From: Ideonella_A sakaiensis_A | GTDB taxonomy: Bacteria > Pseudomonadota > Gammaproteobacteria > Burkholderiales > Burkholderiaceae_C | Direction of reading: 5' to 3' | Length of the DNA: 64,000 nt | NCBI RefSeq assembly: GCF_048320135.1 | Contig: NZ_CP182947.1 | Location: forward strand, 434,001 to 498,000 | In this document: one piece after another, positions 25,509-34,628 of the stretch | Layout of the letters: the number at the start of each line of letters is the position of its first letter | Numbering within the stretch: position 1 is the first letter of the stretch | Translations under genes and position numbers: made by a program | The notes under the pieces: generated by a model | Told to the model about the DNA's origin: nothing | The model's database searches: none | What the model saw: the letters and a program-made list of their open reading frames with translations, nothing else

Positions 25509-25687
25509 GGGCTGCACCCCTGGCTGCAGCCCCGTTCAGGTTTGCGGATGATGCGCGGGGACGAGGCCGCCAGGCAGCCATCTGGCTGCGTGCCCGAAGC
25601 CGGAGGCTCCGGGCGCTCACCAGGCACAAACAGTCCTCAGGACTGTTTGTGTCCGGGCTCTCTCCCCCGCCGTCGGCCTGACGGCCG
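25509..25687. repeat. cluster of five hairpins in the rimO-phaR gap
   Basis: Five stem-loops follow one another: 25509-25532 (8-base stem gggctgca/tgcagccc), 25574-25589 (6-base stem, gcagcc/ggctgc), 25592-25614 (stem gcccg-agcc with one mismatch), 25625-25651 (perfect 12-base stem, 3-base loop tca) and 25674-25687 (5-base stem). The fourth reads cacaaacagtcc-tca-ggactgtttgtg. No ribosome site or credible reading frame goes with them. They lie in a 602-base gap (25455-26056) between rimO and phaR which holds no gene; the only other structure seen is the palindromic element at 25778-26010. A structured RNA, a terminator zone or a decayed mobile element are all possible. Confidence 0.55.
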
Positions 25688-25777
25688 CTGGCTCCTCCTC
25701 TACCTCCGCCAAACGGCCGCCCAACGCCCTCGTCTGGCCTCACCGAGTGATTCGCCGCAGGGGCACCTTCGTCACAG

Positions 25778-26010
25778 CGCGGCAGGCGGTTCCCGGGCGG
25801 GGCGATTTATGCGGCGGCGAGAAGCGGAGGTTCAGGGTCGGCGAGCGCAGCGAGCATCAACAAACATGCTCGCGGCGGTTGTCCGAGCGCAGTGAGCGCA
25901 GCGAACGTAGCGAGTTCCGCCGCGCGACCCTGGACCGAGCATCGCAGCGCAGTCCGAGCGTCAGCGAGGACCGCCGCATCATGAGCCACGACCGGGCGCC
26001 GCCTGCCGCG
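25778..26010. repeat. 233-base nested palindromic element with GAGCGCAGC repeats
   Basis: Three pairs of arms are nested in order: cgcggcaggcgg (25778-25789) with its complement at 25999-26010; atgcggcgg (25809-25817) with 25971-25979; cagggtcg (25833-25840) with 25925-25932. Inside lie two local hairpins, cgagcat/atgctcg (25851-25872) and cgcggcgg/ccgccgcg (25871-25924). The second loop contains a 9-base tandem unit gagcgcagc/gagcgcagt/gaacgtagc. The collinear nesting implies one large folded or cruciform element, such as a MITE-like or REP-like repeat or a structured RNA. A further hairpin, gctcga/tcgagc, sits at 26014-26035 just after it, next to the phaR stop. Confidence 0.6.
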
Positions 26011-26056
26011 CCCGCTCGATCTAGTCATGTCGAGCCTGTTCTACAACAGCAATACT

Positions 26057-26644
26057 TCACCGCTTCGGCGGCGGCTTCAGCCCCGGAAAAAGCGCGCCGG
26101 CCTGGGTCATCTGCTCCTGCATCTTCTCGAACACCTGTTTCGACTGCTCGATATAGTCGCCCATCAGGTTGTTGACGACCGGTGCCTGGCCGGTCAGGAA
26201 CTTGGTCCACAGCTCCGGCGACATCACCTTCGGGTCGTACAACCCCTTCGACTGCTCGGCAAACCGCGCCTGGACTTCGGCAAAGGCCTGCAGATTCTTC
26301 TCGAGGTAGGGGCCCATCAGGCCCTGCATCGCATTGCCGTAGAAGCGGATGATCTCGGCCAGCGCAGTGGTCGAGAACATCGGCACGCCGCCGGTTTCCT
26401 CCTCGAGGATGATCTGCAGCAGGATGCTGCGCGTCAGATCCTCACCGGTCTTCGCATCGCGAACGACAAAATCCTGCGCATCGAGCACCATCTTCTTGAC
26501 GTCGGCCAGCGTGATGTAGCTGCTGGCCTCGGTGTCGTAGAGGCGCCGGTTCGGGTATTTCTTGAGCAAGCGCTGACCTGGTGCTGCCGGCGACTCGGTG
26601 TCTGCATTCGCTGCCGCGGCCGCGGCGCGACGGGACTGAACCAT
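26057..26644 (-). CDS. phaR: polyhydroxyalkanoate synthesis repressor PhaR
   Basis: PhaR represses phasin and PHA genes and is released when it binds PHB granules. The 195-residue protein has the PHB/PHA accumulation regulator DNA-binding domain (RLLKKYPNRRLYDTEASSYITLADVKKMV, spanning about residues 26-54) and the following FVVRDAKTGEDLTRSILLQIILEEE stretch. The C-terminal half is helical and hydrophobic, consistent with granule binding, and ends in a proline/lysine tail. The ATG at 26644 is the first methionine of the frame. An inverted repeat TGTGCA-gg-TGCACA lies about 50 bases upstream and may be an auto-operator. No phaC/phaA/phaB genes are adjacent. Confidence 0.95.
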   Translation of the reverse strand: MVQSRRAAAAAANADTESPAAPGQRLLKKYPNRRLYDTEASSYITLADVKKMVLDAQDFVVRDAKTGEDLTRSILLQIILEEETGGVPMFSTTALAEIIRFYGNAMQGLMGPYLEKNLQAFAEVQARFAEQSKGLYDPKVMSPELWTKFLTGQAPVVNNLMGDYIEQSKQVFEKMQEQMTQAGALFPGLKPPPKR

Positions 26645-26696
26645 CAAAAAACTCCTAGGACCAGGTGAAAAGCCGCCGGGCAGGACCCGGGCGGAA

Positions 26697-26710
26697 TGTG
26701 CAGGTGCACA
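26697..26710 (-). promoter_or_regulatory. candidate PhaR auto-operator upstream of phaR
   Basis: The sequence is a perfect inverted repeat, TGTGCA-GG-TGCACA. Read on the minus strand it lies just downstream of a -10-like TAGAAT (tctagaat, near 26718-26723), so a bound protein would cover the start of transcription. PhaR proteins are known to bind TGCA-rich inverted repeats, and the phaZ promoter in this window carries a related one. The assignment is an inference. Confidence 0.5.
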
Positions 26711-26790
26711 AAAAACATTCTAGAAGCGTGCCGGACAGTCACCGGAAGGGTTTACCCCCTGCCGGAATCGCGGCTCGCAAAGGCCACGAA

Positions 26791-28965
<2,175 letters not shown>

Positions 28966-29105
28966 GACAGATAAAATCCCCGGGTAAACACCCGACCAGG
29001 CACGGCCGGGCAACCGCAAAGAGTAGCCGAATTCGTCTGGCGGCGCCCCCGAGACCGGGCATCGCCTTCACCAAGATACCCTTTTCTCCCACCAAGGACA
29101 GCTCC

Positions 29106-30302
29106 ATGGCCTCGCTTTTTGCCGCCGTCGAAATGGCTCCCCGTGACCCGATCCTGGGTCTGACCGAACAGTTCAATGCCGATCCGAACCCGGCCAAGGT
29201 CAATCTCGGCATCGGCGTCTATACCGACGAAAACGGCAAGCTGCCGCTGCTGCGATGCGTCGCCGAGGCCGAGCGGCAACTGCAGCAGGCGCCGAAACCG
29301 CGTGGCTATCTGCCGATGGACGGCATCGCGGCCTATGACAAGGCGGTGCAGGCGCTGGTCTTCGGCGCCGACAGCGCCATCGTCAAGGCCGGCCGCGTCG
29401 CGACGGTGCAGGCGCTCGGCGGCACCGGCGGGCTGAAGGTCGGTGCCGACTTCCTGCGCCACCTGAACCCCGCGGCCAAGGTGCTGATCAGCAACCCGAG
29501 CTGGGAAAACCACCGCGGTCTGTTCAGCGAGGCCGGCTTCGAGGTCTCGACCTATCCCTACTACGACGCCGAGCGGCGCGGCATCGATGTCGACGGCATG
29601 TTGTCGGCGCTCGACAACGCTGCGCCCGGCACGATCGTCGTGCTGCACGCCTGCTGCCACAACCCGACCGGATACGACCTGTCACCGGCCCAGTGGCAAC
29701 AGGTCGTCGACAAGGTCAAGGCGCGCCAGCTGGTCGCCTTCCTCGACATGGCCTACCAGGGCTTCGGCGAAGGGCTGAGCGAAGACGGCGCCGTCGTCGG
29801 GCAGTTTGTCGACGCCGGCATCGACTTCTTCGTCTCGACCTCGTTCTCGAAGAGTTTTTCGCTGTACGGCGAACGTGTCGGCGCGCTCAGCGTCGTCTGC
29901 GCCGACAAGGATGAAGCAGCCCGCGTGCTGAGCCAGCTGAAGATCGTCATCCGCACCAACTATTCGAACCCGCCGACGCACGGCGCGCAAGTTGTCGCGA
30001 CGGTGCTCGGGACACCCGAACTGCGTGCGATGTGGGAGGAAGAACTCGGCCAGATGCGTTCGCGGATCAAGCAGATGCGCGGCCTGATGGTCGACAAGCT
30101 CGCTGCCGCCGGGGTCCAGGACATGGGCTACATCAAGCAGCAGCGAGGCATGTTCAGCTATTCCGGGCTGAGCAAGGAGCAGATGCAGCGGCTGCGTCAG
30201 GAATTCGGGGTTTATGGGCTCGATTCGGGCCGCATCTGCCTTGCCGCGGTGAACCAGAACAACATCGACGCGGTGGCCAAGGCGATTGCGGCCGTCAGCT
30301 GA
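29106..30302 (+). CDS. tyrB: aromatic amino acid aminotransferase
   Basis: The 398-residue protein is a class I aminotransferase of the AspC/TyrB group, which transfers the amino group between aromatic amino acids (and aspartate) and 2-oxoglutarate. Visible motifs: MASLFAAVEMAPRDPILGLTE at the start, NPSWENHRGLFSEAGF, HACCHNPTGYD, and the PLP lysine in SFSKSFSLYGERVG. Substrate preference between aromatic and aspartate cannot be fixed by eye. An intrinsic terminator lies 20 bases after the stop. It is transcribed away from uvrB across a 140-base gap. Confidence 0.92.
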   Translation: MASLFAAVEMAPRDPILGLTEQFNADPNPAKVNLGIGVYTDENGKLPLLRCVAEAERQLQQAPKPRGYLPMDGIAAYDKAVQALVFGADSAIVKAGRVATVQALGGTGGLKVGADFLRHLNPAAKVLISNPSWENHRGLFSEAGFEVSTYPYYDAERRGIDVDGMLSALDNAAPGTIVVLHACCHNPTGYDLSPAQWQQVVDKVKARQLVAFLDMAYQGFGEGLSEDGAVVGQFVDAGIDFFVSTSFSKSFSLYGERVGALSVVCADKDEAARVLSQLKIVIRTNYSNPPTHGAQVVATVLGTPELRAMWEEELGQMRSRIKQMRGLMVDKLAAAGVQDMGYIKQQRGMFSYSGLSKEQMQRLRQEFGVYGLDSGRICLAAVNQNNIDAVAKAIAAVS

Positions 30303-30321
30303 CGGAACCGAATCCCGAGCG

Positions 30322-30345
30322 AAGCGCACCAAGAGGTGCGCTTTT
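30322..30345 (+). terminator. intrinsic terminator after tyrB
   Basis: A perfect 9-base stem, aagcgcacc and ggtgcgctt, encloses the loop aaga and runs into TTTTC. It is well placed to end the tyrB transcript and separates it from the phaZ promoter 70 bases further on. Confidence 0.8.
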
Positions 30346-30411
30346 CGTGACACCGCCGACGCGTCGATCGTGCGAGCATCGGCGTGGCCAGCGCATGTGC
30401 AGCTGTCGGGA

Positions 30412-30440
30412 TGGACAATTTTGCTGCAGTGCAGCATAAT
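30412..30440 (+). promoter_or_regulatory. phaZ promoter with candidate PhaR operator in the spacer
   Basis: A -35 TGGACA (30412-30417) and a -10 CATAAT (30435-30440) are separated by exactly 17 bases. The spacer contains CTGCAGTGCAG (30424-30434), an inverted repeat CTGC-N3-GCAG, which matches the type of site described for PhaR repressors. A bound dimer would block RNA polymerase. The phaZ ATG is about 52 bases downstream of the -10. The operator role is inferred from motif and from the presence of phaR in this window. Confidence 0.7.
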
Positions 30441-30491
30441 TGCAGACTGATGATTGCCGGTTCTGCCGCCCGATCAAGAACAGGAGTATTC

Positions 30492-31907
30492 ATGCTTTAT
30501 CAGTGGTACGAGACCCAGCGCGCTTTGTTGAGCCCGTTCGCCGAATTTGCCAGCGCAACGGCAAAGCTCTACAGCAACAAGCTGTCTCCGTTCGCCACGC
30601 TGCCCGGTTCGCCGCGCATTTCGGCCGGTTTCGACCTGCTGAACCGCCTGGCGAAGGAGTACGAGAAGCCTGAATTCAATATCCATTCGGTGCGTGTTGC
30701 CGATACCGATGTCGCGGTGCAGGAGCGCGTCGCACTCGAGAAGCCGTTCTGCCGGCTGCTGCGTTTCAAGCGCTTCACCGATGACGTCACGGCGCTCGAG
30801 ACGATGAAGTCGCAGCCGACCGTGCTGCTTGTCGCGCCGTTGTCCGGCCACCACTCGACGCTGCTGCGCGAAACGGTCCGCGCGATGCTGTCGGGCCACA
30901 AGGTCTTCATCACCGACTGGACCGACGCCCGGATGGTGCCGGTCGACGCCGGCCCGTTCCACCTCGACGACTACGTGCACTATGTGCAGGAGTTCATCCG
31001 CCACATCGGCCCGGATGTCCACGTGATCTCGGTCTGTCAGCCGACCGTCCCGGTGCTGGCAGCGATTTCGCTGATGGCCAGCGCCGGCGAACGCACGCCG
31101 CGCACGATGACGATGATGGGCGGCCCGATCGATGCCCGGCTGTGCCCGACCGCGGTCAACAACCTGGCGATGAACAAGAGCCACGAGTGGTTCGAGAACA
31201 ACGTGATCTACCGCGTCTCGGTCAACTACCCGGGCGCCGGCCGTCGCGTCTACCCGGGCTTTCTGCAACATACCGGCTTCATCTCGATGAACCCGGACCG
31301 GCACCTGAAATCGCACTACGACTATTTCCTCGACCTCGTGCGCGGCGATGACAGCAGCGTCGAGTTCCACCGCGACTTCTACGACGAATACAACGCGGTC
31401 CTCGACATGCCGGCCGAGTATTACCTCGACACGATCAAGACGGTGTTCCAGGAATTTGCGCTGGTCAATGGCACCTGGAAGGTCGGTGGCCAGCTGGTCC
31501 GTCCGCAGGACATCAAGGACAGCGCGCTGCTGACGATCGAAGGCGAACTCGACGACATCTCGGGCGCAGGACAGACCCGCGCAGCACACGGCCTGTGCAC
31601 CGGCATTCCGAAGGAACGCCAGTTCCACTACGACGTCGAGGGCGCCGGTCACTACGGCATCTTCTCAGGCCGCCGCTGGCGCGAAAAGGTTTATCCGGAA
31701 GTCGCGAAATTCATCGCCCGCTACGAGCCGGGGCAGCAAGCCGCACAGGCCGGCTCGGTCGCGAAGCTGTCGGATGCAACACCTGCAAAAAACAAGCCGC
31801 AGCCGATTGAACTCGACCAGCCGGTGGCGCCGCGCGCCGCGGCCGCGCGCCGCGACAGCAGCGTCGCGCGGACCCGGGCGGCGCGCAAGCCGCGTCGCGG
31901 CGGCTGA
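30492..31907 (+). CDS. phaZ: intracellular polyhydroxybutyrate depolymerase
   Basis: This is a PhaZ-type enzyme that mobilises stored PHB by thiolytic or hydrolytic cleavage on granules in the cytoplasm. The 471-residue protein opens MLYQWYETQRALLSPF, typical of the family, and has the catalytic cysteine in ISVCQPTVPVLAAI in place of a lipase serine, as in the Ralstonia PhaZ1 enzymes. HSG-type residues appear late in GAGHYGIFSGRRWREKVYPEV. The C-terminal 50 residues form a Lys/Arg/Ala-rich tail not typical of the core. The ATG at 30492 follows AGGAG. The promoter upstream carries a candidate PhaR operator. rnfB starts 10 bases after the stop. Confidence 0.93.
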   Translation: MLYQWYETQRALLSPFAEFASATAKLYSNKLSPFATLPGSPRISAGFDLLNRLAKEYEKPEFNIHSVRVADTDVAVQERVALEKPFCRLLRFKRFTDDVTALETMKSQPTVLLVAPLSGHHSTLLRETVRAMLSGHKVFITDWTDARMVPVDAGPFHLDDYVHYVQEFIRHIGPDVHVISVCQPTVPVLAAISLMASAGERTPRTMTMMGGPIDARLCPTAVNNLAMNKSHEWFENNVIYRVSVNYPGAGRRVYPGFLQHTGFISMNPDRHLKSHYDYFLDLVRGDDSSVEFHRDFYDEYNAVLDMPAEYYLDTIKTVFQEFALVNGTWKVGGQLVRPQDIKDSALLTIEGELDDISGAGQTRAAHGLCTGIPKERQFHYDVEGAGHYGIFSGRRWREKVYPEVAKFIARYEPGQQAAQAGSVAKLSDATPAKNKPQPIELDQPVAPRAAAARRDSSVARTRAARKPRRGG

Positions 31908-31917
31908 AAGCGGTGCC

Positions 31918-32577
31918 GTGACGGCGGCGCGACCTGCGCTGACCGACGACGCAGTGCGGCGCATCGATGCCGCACTGCCGCAGACCCAGTGCACGCGCTG
32001 CGGTGAACCGGATTGCCTTGCCTATGCCAAGGCAATCGTCGACGGTGCGCCGATCAACCGCTGCCCGCCGGGTGGCGAACAAGGCATCGCGCGGCTGGCG
32101 GCGCTGACCGGGCGACCGGTCGTCTCGCTCGATCCGGAGTGCGGCAGCGAAGGTCCGCGTACGCTGGCATGGATCGACGAATCCGCCTGCATCGGCTGCA
32201 CGTTGTGCATCAAGGCCTGCCCGGTCGACTGCATCGTCGGCGCAGCCAAACGCATGCACACGGTGATCGAATCGCTGTGCACCGGCTGCGAACTGTGCCT
32301 GCCGGTCTGTCCGGTCGATTGCATCCACCTCGATGTCGCGACACCTGGCCGAAGCGGCTGGGACGCCTGGAGCGATCAGCAGGCACAGCAGTCACGCGAG
32401 CGGTACCGGCAGCGCACGGCGCGCATCGAATTCGAGGCCGCCGAGGAATCGCAGCGGCTGGCGGCGAAGGCAGCAGCTCCGGCCGCGCCGACCGATGCCG
32501 CGAGCCCGCCCGACGCGATGCGCCAGCAGGCGATTGCGCAGGCCCTGGCGCGCGCGCGCGAGCGCCGTCGGCCGTGA
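31918..32577 (+). CDS. rnfB: RnfB-like ferredoxin-type iron-sulfur protein
   Basis: The 219-residue protein starts at a GTG (31918). It has an N-terminal CxxCx4C cluster region (QCTRCGEPDC...CPPGG) and two ferredoxin motifs, CIGCTLCIKACPVDC and CTGCELCLPVCPVDC, that should each bind a 4Fe-4S cluster. This is the RnfB layout of the Rnf electron transport complex, but the usual N-terminal membrane helix is missing and no other rnf genes are near. The protein may therefore be a soluble electron carrier, named by family only. The C-terminus is an Ala-rich helix. It lies between phaZ and nth, as commonly seen in betaproteobacteria. Confidence 0.85.
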   Translation: MTAARPALTDDAVRRIDAALPQTQCTRCGEPDCLAYAKAIVDGAPINRCPPGGEQGIARLAALTGRPVVSLDPECGSEGPRTLAWIDESACIGCTLCIKACPVDCIVGAAKRMHTVIESLCTGCELCLPVCPVDCIHLDVATPGRSGWDAWSDQQAQQSRERYRQRTARIEFEAAEESQRLAAKAAAPAAPTDAASPPDAMRQQAIAQALARARERRRP

Positions 32578-32620
32578 GCCGCCATCGCTGCGGCCACCGA
32601 CGGCGGCACAATCGGCGCGC

Positions 32621-33322
32621 ATGAAAACCAGCGCAATCGTTCCGTTCTTCGCGACCCTGCACGCCGCCAACCCCCAACCGGCGACCGAACTCGAATATAC
32701 GAATGTGTTCGAGCTGCTGGCGGCGGTGCTGCTGTCGGCGCAGGCGACCGATGTCGGCGTCAACAAGGCGACCCGGCGCCTGTTCCCGATTGCCAACACG
32801 CCGCGCAAGATGCTCGCCCTCGGCCTGCCCGCATTGACCGAGGCATTGCGGACGATCGGCCTGTACCGCAACAAGGCGAAGAACCTGTATCGGACCTGCG
32901 AGCTGCTGCTCGAGCGCCATGGTGGCCAGGTGCCGCGCGACCGGGCCGCGCTCGAGGCACTGCCCGGTGTCGGCCGCAAGACCGCCAATGTGGTGCTGAA
33001 TGTCGCGTTCGGCGAGGCGACGATGGCCGTCGATACCCACATCTTCCGCGTCGCCAACCGGACCGGGCTGGCGCCGGGCAAAAATCCGCTCGAAGTCGAA
33101 CAGGGCCTGCTGCGCCGGATTCCGGCCGAATTTCTCGTCGATGCCCACCACTGGGTGATCCTGCACGGCCGCTATGTCTGCCAGGCGCGGCGCCCGCTGT
33201 GCGACGCCTGCGCGGTTGCGACATGGTGCGATTCGCGGGACCTGTTCCGCGCGACCGGGATTGCCGGCAGCGTCCACGACCGCGACGCAGCGCCGCGCAC
33301 ATCGGTCACCGACGGCGAATGA
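32621..33322 (+). CDS. nth: endonuclease III
   Basis: Nth is a base-excision repair glycosylase/AP-lyase that removes oxidised pyrimidines. The 233-residue protein has the helix-hairpin-helix LPGVGRKTANVVLN with the catalytic lysine, the active-site aspartate in AVDTHIFRVANR, and the 4Fe-4S cluster ligands C-x6-C-x2-C-x5-C in CQARRPLCDACAVATWC. A 25-residue tail beyond the cluster extends past the E. coli protein. The ATG at 32621 opens a reading frame in step with the family start (the protein begins KTSAIVPFFATLH). rnfB lies directly upstream. Confidence 0.96.
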   Translation: MKTSAIVPFFATLHAANPQPATELEYTNVFELLAAVLLSAQATDVGVNKATRRLFPIANTPRKMLALGLPALTEALRTIGLYRNKAKNLYRTCELLLERHGGQVPRDRAALEALPGVGRKTANVVLNVAFGEATMAVDTHIFRVANRTGLAPGKNPLEVEQGLLRRIPAEFLVDAHHWVILHGRYVCQARRPLCDACAVATWCDSRDLFRATGIAGSVHDRDAAPRTSVTDGE

Positions 33323-33393
33323 GGCTGGCGCGGCCACACTGATACCCGCGCGGGCCGGACTTCATCCGGCGGGATTCCGGCCGATATCGCTGG

Positions 33394-34548
33394 ATGTTCC
33401 GGCGTAAAGCAAAAGAGACCACTGCGGCTTCGCCGCCACGCAAGGCCGAACTGATCGCGCAGGTCGTGGCCTGGCACAACCGCCACCCGCTTGCGCGGCG
33501 CATCGACGCGATGCATGTCAACGGCATCGGCATCGTCGCCTTGCCGTTTGCCGAAGCGGCCGCCGGCAAGCGGCCGAAGCCGCTGTTCAGCGGCGATTTT
33601 CTGGCGCCGCTGAAGGCGGCCGCGATCGCCCGGCTGGCCTGGCGCCACGGCAGCCGGCAGCCATCCGGGCACGACGACTGGCCGCGCCGCGACGTCGCCG
33701 TCGACGCCGGCCGGGCCGCTGCCGCCATCGATACCCGTTTTGTCAATACCGCAGCGATCGAGATCGGCAGTCGCAGGATTCGGGTGCTGCTCGGCGTCGG
33801 CCCGCGCCCGCAGATTCTCGGCCGCCGGGCGCTGAGTGAGCGTCGCATCGTCGGCCTTTTCAGCATCGCTGCGTCGCTGGCCCTCGGCAGCGTGGCCACC
33901 GTCAGCTGGTGGCCGCAGCCGGCCGGCGCGCTGGCACAGGCCGCCGTGGCAGGACCGGGCGGCGCGGTGCTGGCTGCGCCAGCGGCACTGCCGGCTGCCG
34001 AGCAGGCGGTTGCAGGCGCCGATGCCGCGCCCGCCGAACCGGTCGACGACACAACGACGACAGTGGCAACGGCATCGGCCGATGCCGAACCGCAGGACGC
34101 GCCGGCCGAGCCGGAGCCGAACGAGCCGGAAGGACGCAAAACCGGCCAGGAGCCCGCTGAGCACGCGCCTGCGAAACACGCCGCGGCAACGCCCCCGGCC
34201 ACGATCACCGCAGTCGCCCCGGACACGACCTCGATCGCGGTGCAGCCGCTCGCGCAGGCAGAGCCCCGACGGCCGGCCGCCACACCTGCTGTGCCGGCCG
34301 CCAGCGATGACGGCGGCGTCTATGCGCTGGCCACCGCGTCAACCGGCAGCCGGCTGGCGTCCGAGTTGCGTATCGGATTCCTCAATGTGCCGACCGAGCC
34401 GGCTGCCGATCGCCCGCATGCCGAACTGGTGCGTGTCGGAGCGCGTTGGCGGGTCGTGATCTGGCCGTTCGGCAGCCGCGGCGCGGCCGAATCGCTGCGC
34501 CAGGCACTCGCCGAACGCGGCCTGAAGACCGAACTGATCGCCTTCTGA
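33394..34548 (+). CDS. hypothetical membrane-anchored Ala/Pro-rich protein
   Basis: The 384-residue protein is not recognised. A basic N-terminus of about 140 residues is followed by one hydrophobic segment (FSIAASLALGSVATVSWW, near residues 152-170), suggesting an N-in, C-out single-pass protein. A long linker rich in Ala, Pro, Glu and Asp follows to about residue 310. The last 75 residues look like a compact domain that could be SPOR-like (ELVRVGARWRVVIWPFGSRGAAESLRQALAERGLKTEL), with the pattern of two repeats of an alpha/beta unit. A SPOR domain would bind denuded peptidoglycan at the division site; this is a weak inference. It lies between nth and a radical SAM gene. Confidence 0.65.
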   Translation: MFRRKAKETTAASPPRKAELIAQVVAWHNRHPLARRIDAMHVNGIGIVALPFAEAAAGKRPKPLFSGDFLAPLKAAAIARLAWRHGSRQPSGHDDWPRRDVAVDAGRAAAAIDTRFVNTAAIEIGSRRIRVLLGVGPRPQILGRRALSERRIVGLFSIAASLALGSVATVSWWPQPAGALAQAAVAGPGGAVLAAPAALPAAEQAVAGADAAPAEPVDDTTTTVATASADAEPQDAPAEPEPNEPEGRKTGQEPAEHAPAKHAAATPPATITAVAPDTTSIAVQPLAQAEPRRPAATPAVPAASDDGGVYALATASTGSRLASELRIGFLNVPTEPAADRPHAELVRVGARWRVVIWPFGSRGAAESLRQALAERGLKTELIAF

Positions 34549-34628
34549 GCACGCGCCGGCAAGTCCCGCCTGGCGGCGCGGCGCGGGGCTTCACCGACAA
34601 TCGGCGGTTGATTCCCGTTTCCGCTGCC

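Noticed and set aside
25747..26175. Plus-strand frame that translates to SER-SER-SER repeats near 25880
   Set aside because: The repeats follow from the 9-base GAGCGCAGC unit of the palindromic element, and the frame runs into the phaR gene on the other strand. No ribosome site was seen.
31918..32577. Start of a complete Rnf respiratory complex
   Set aside because: Only an RnfB-like gene is present, without a membrane helix, between phaZ and nth; no other rnf subunits were found nearby.
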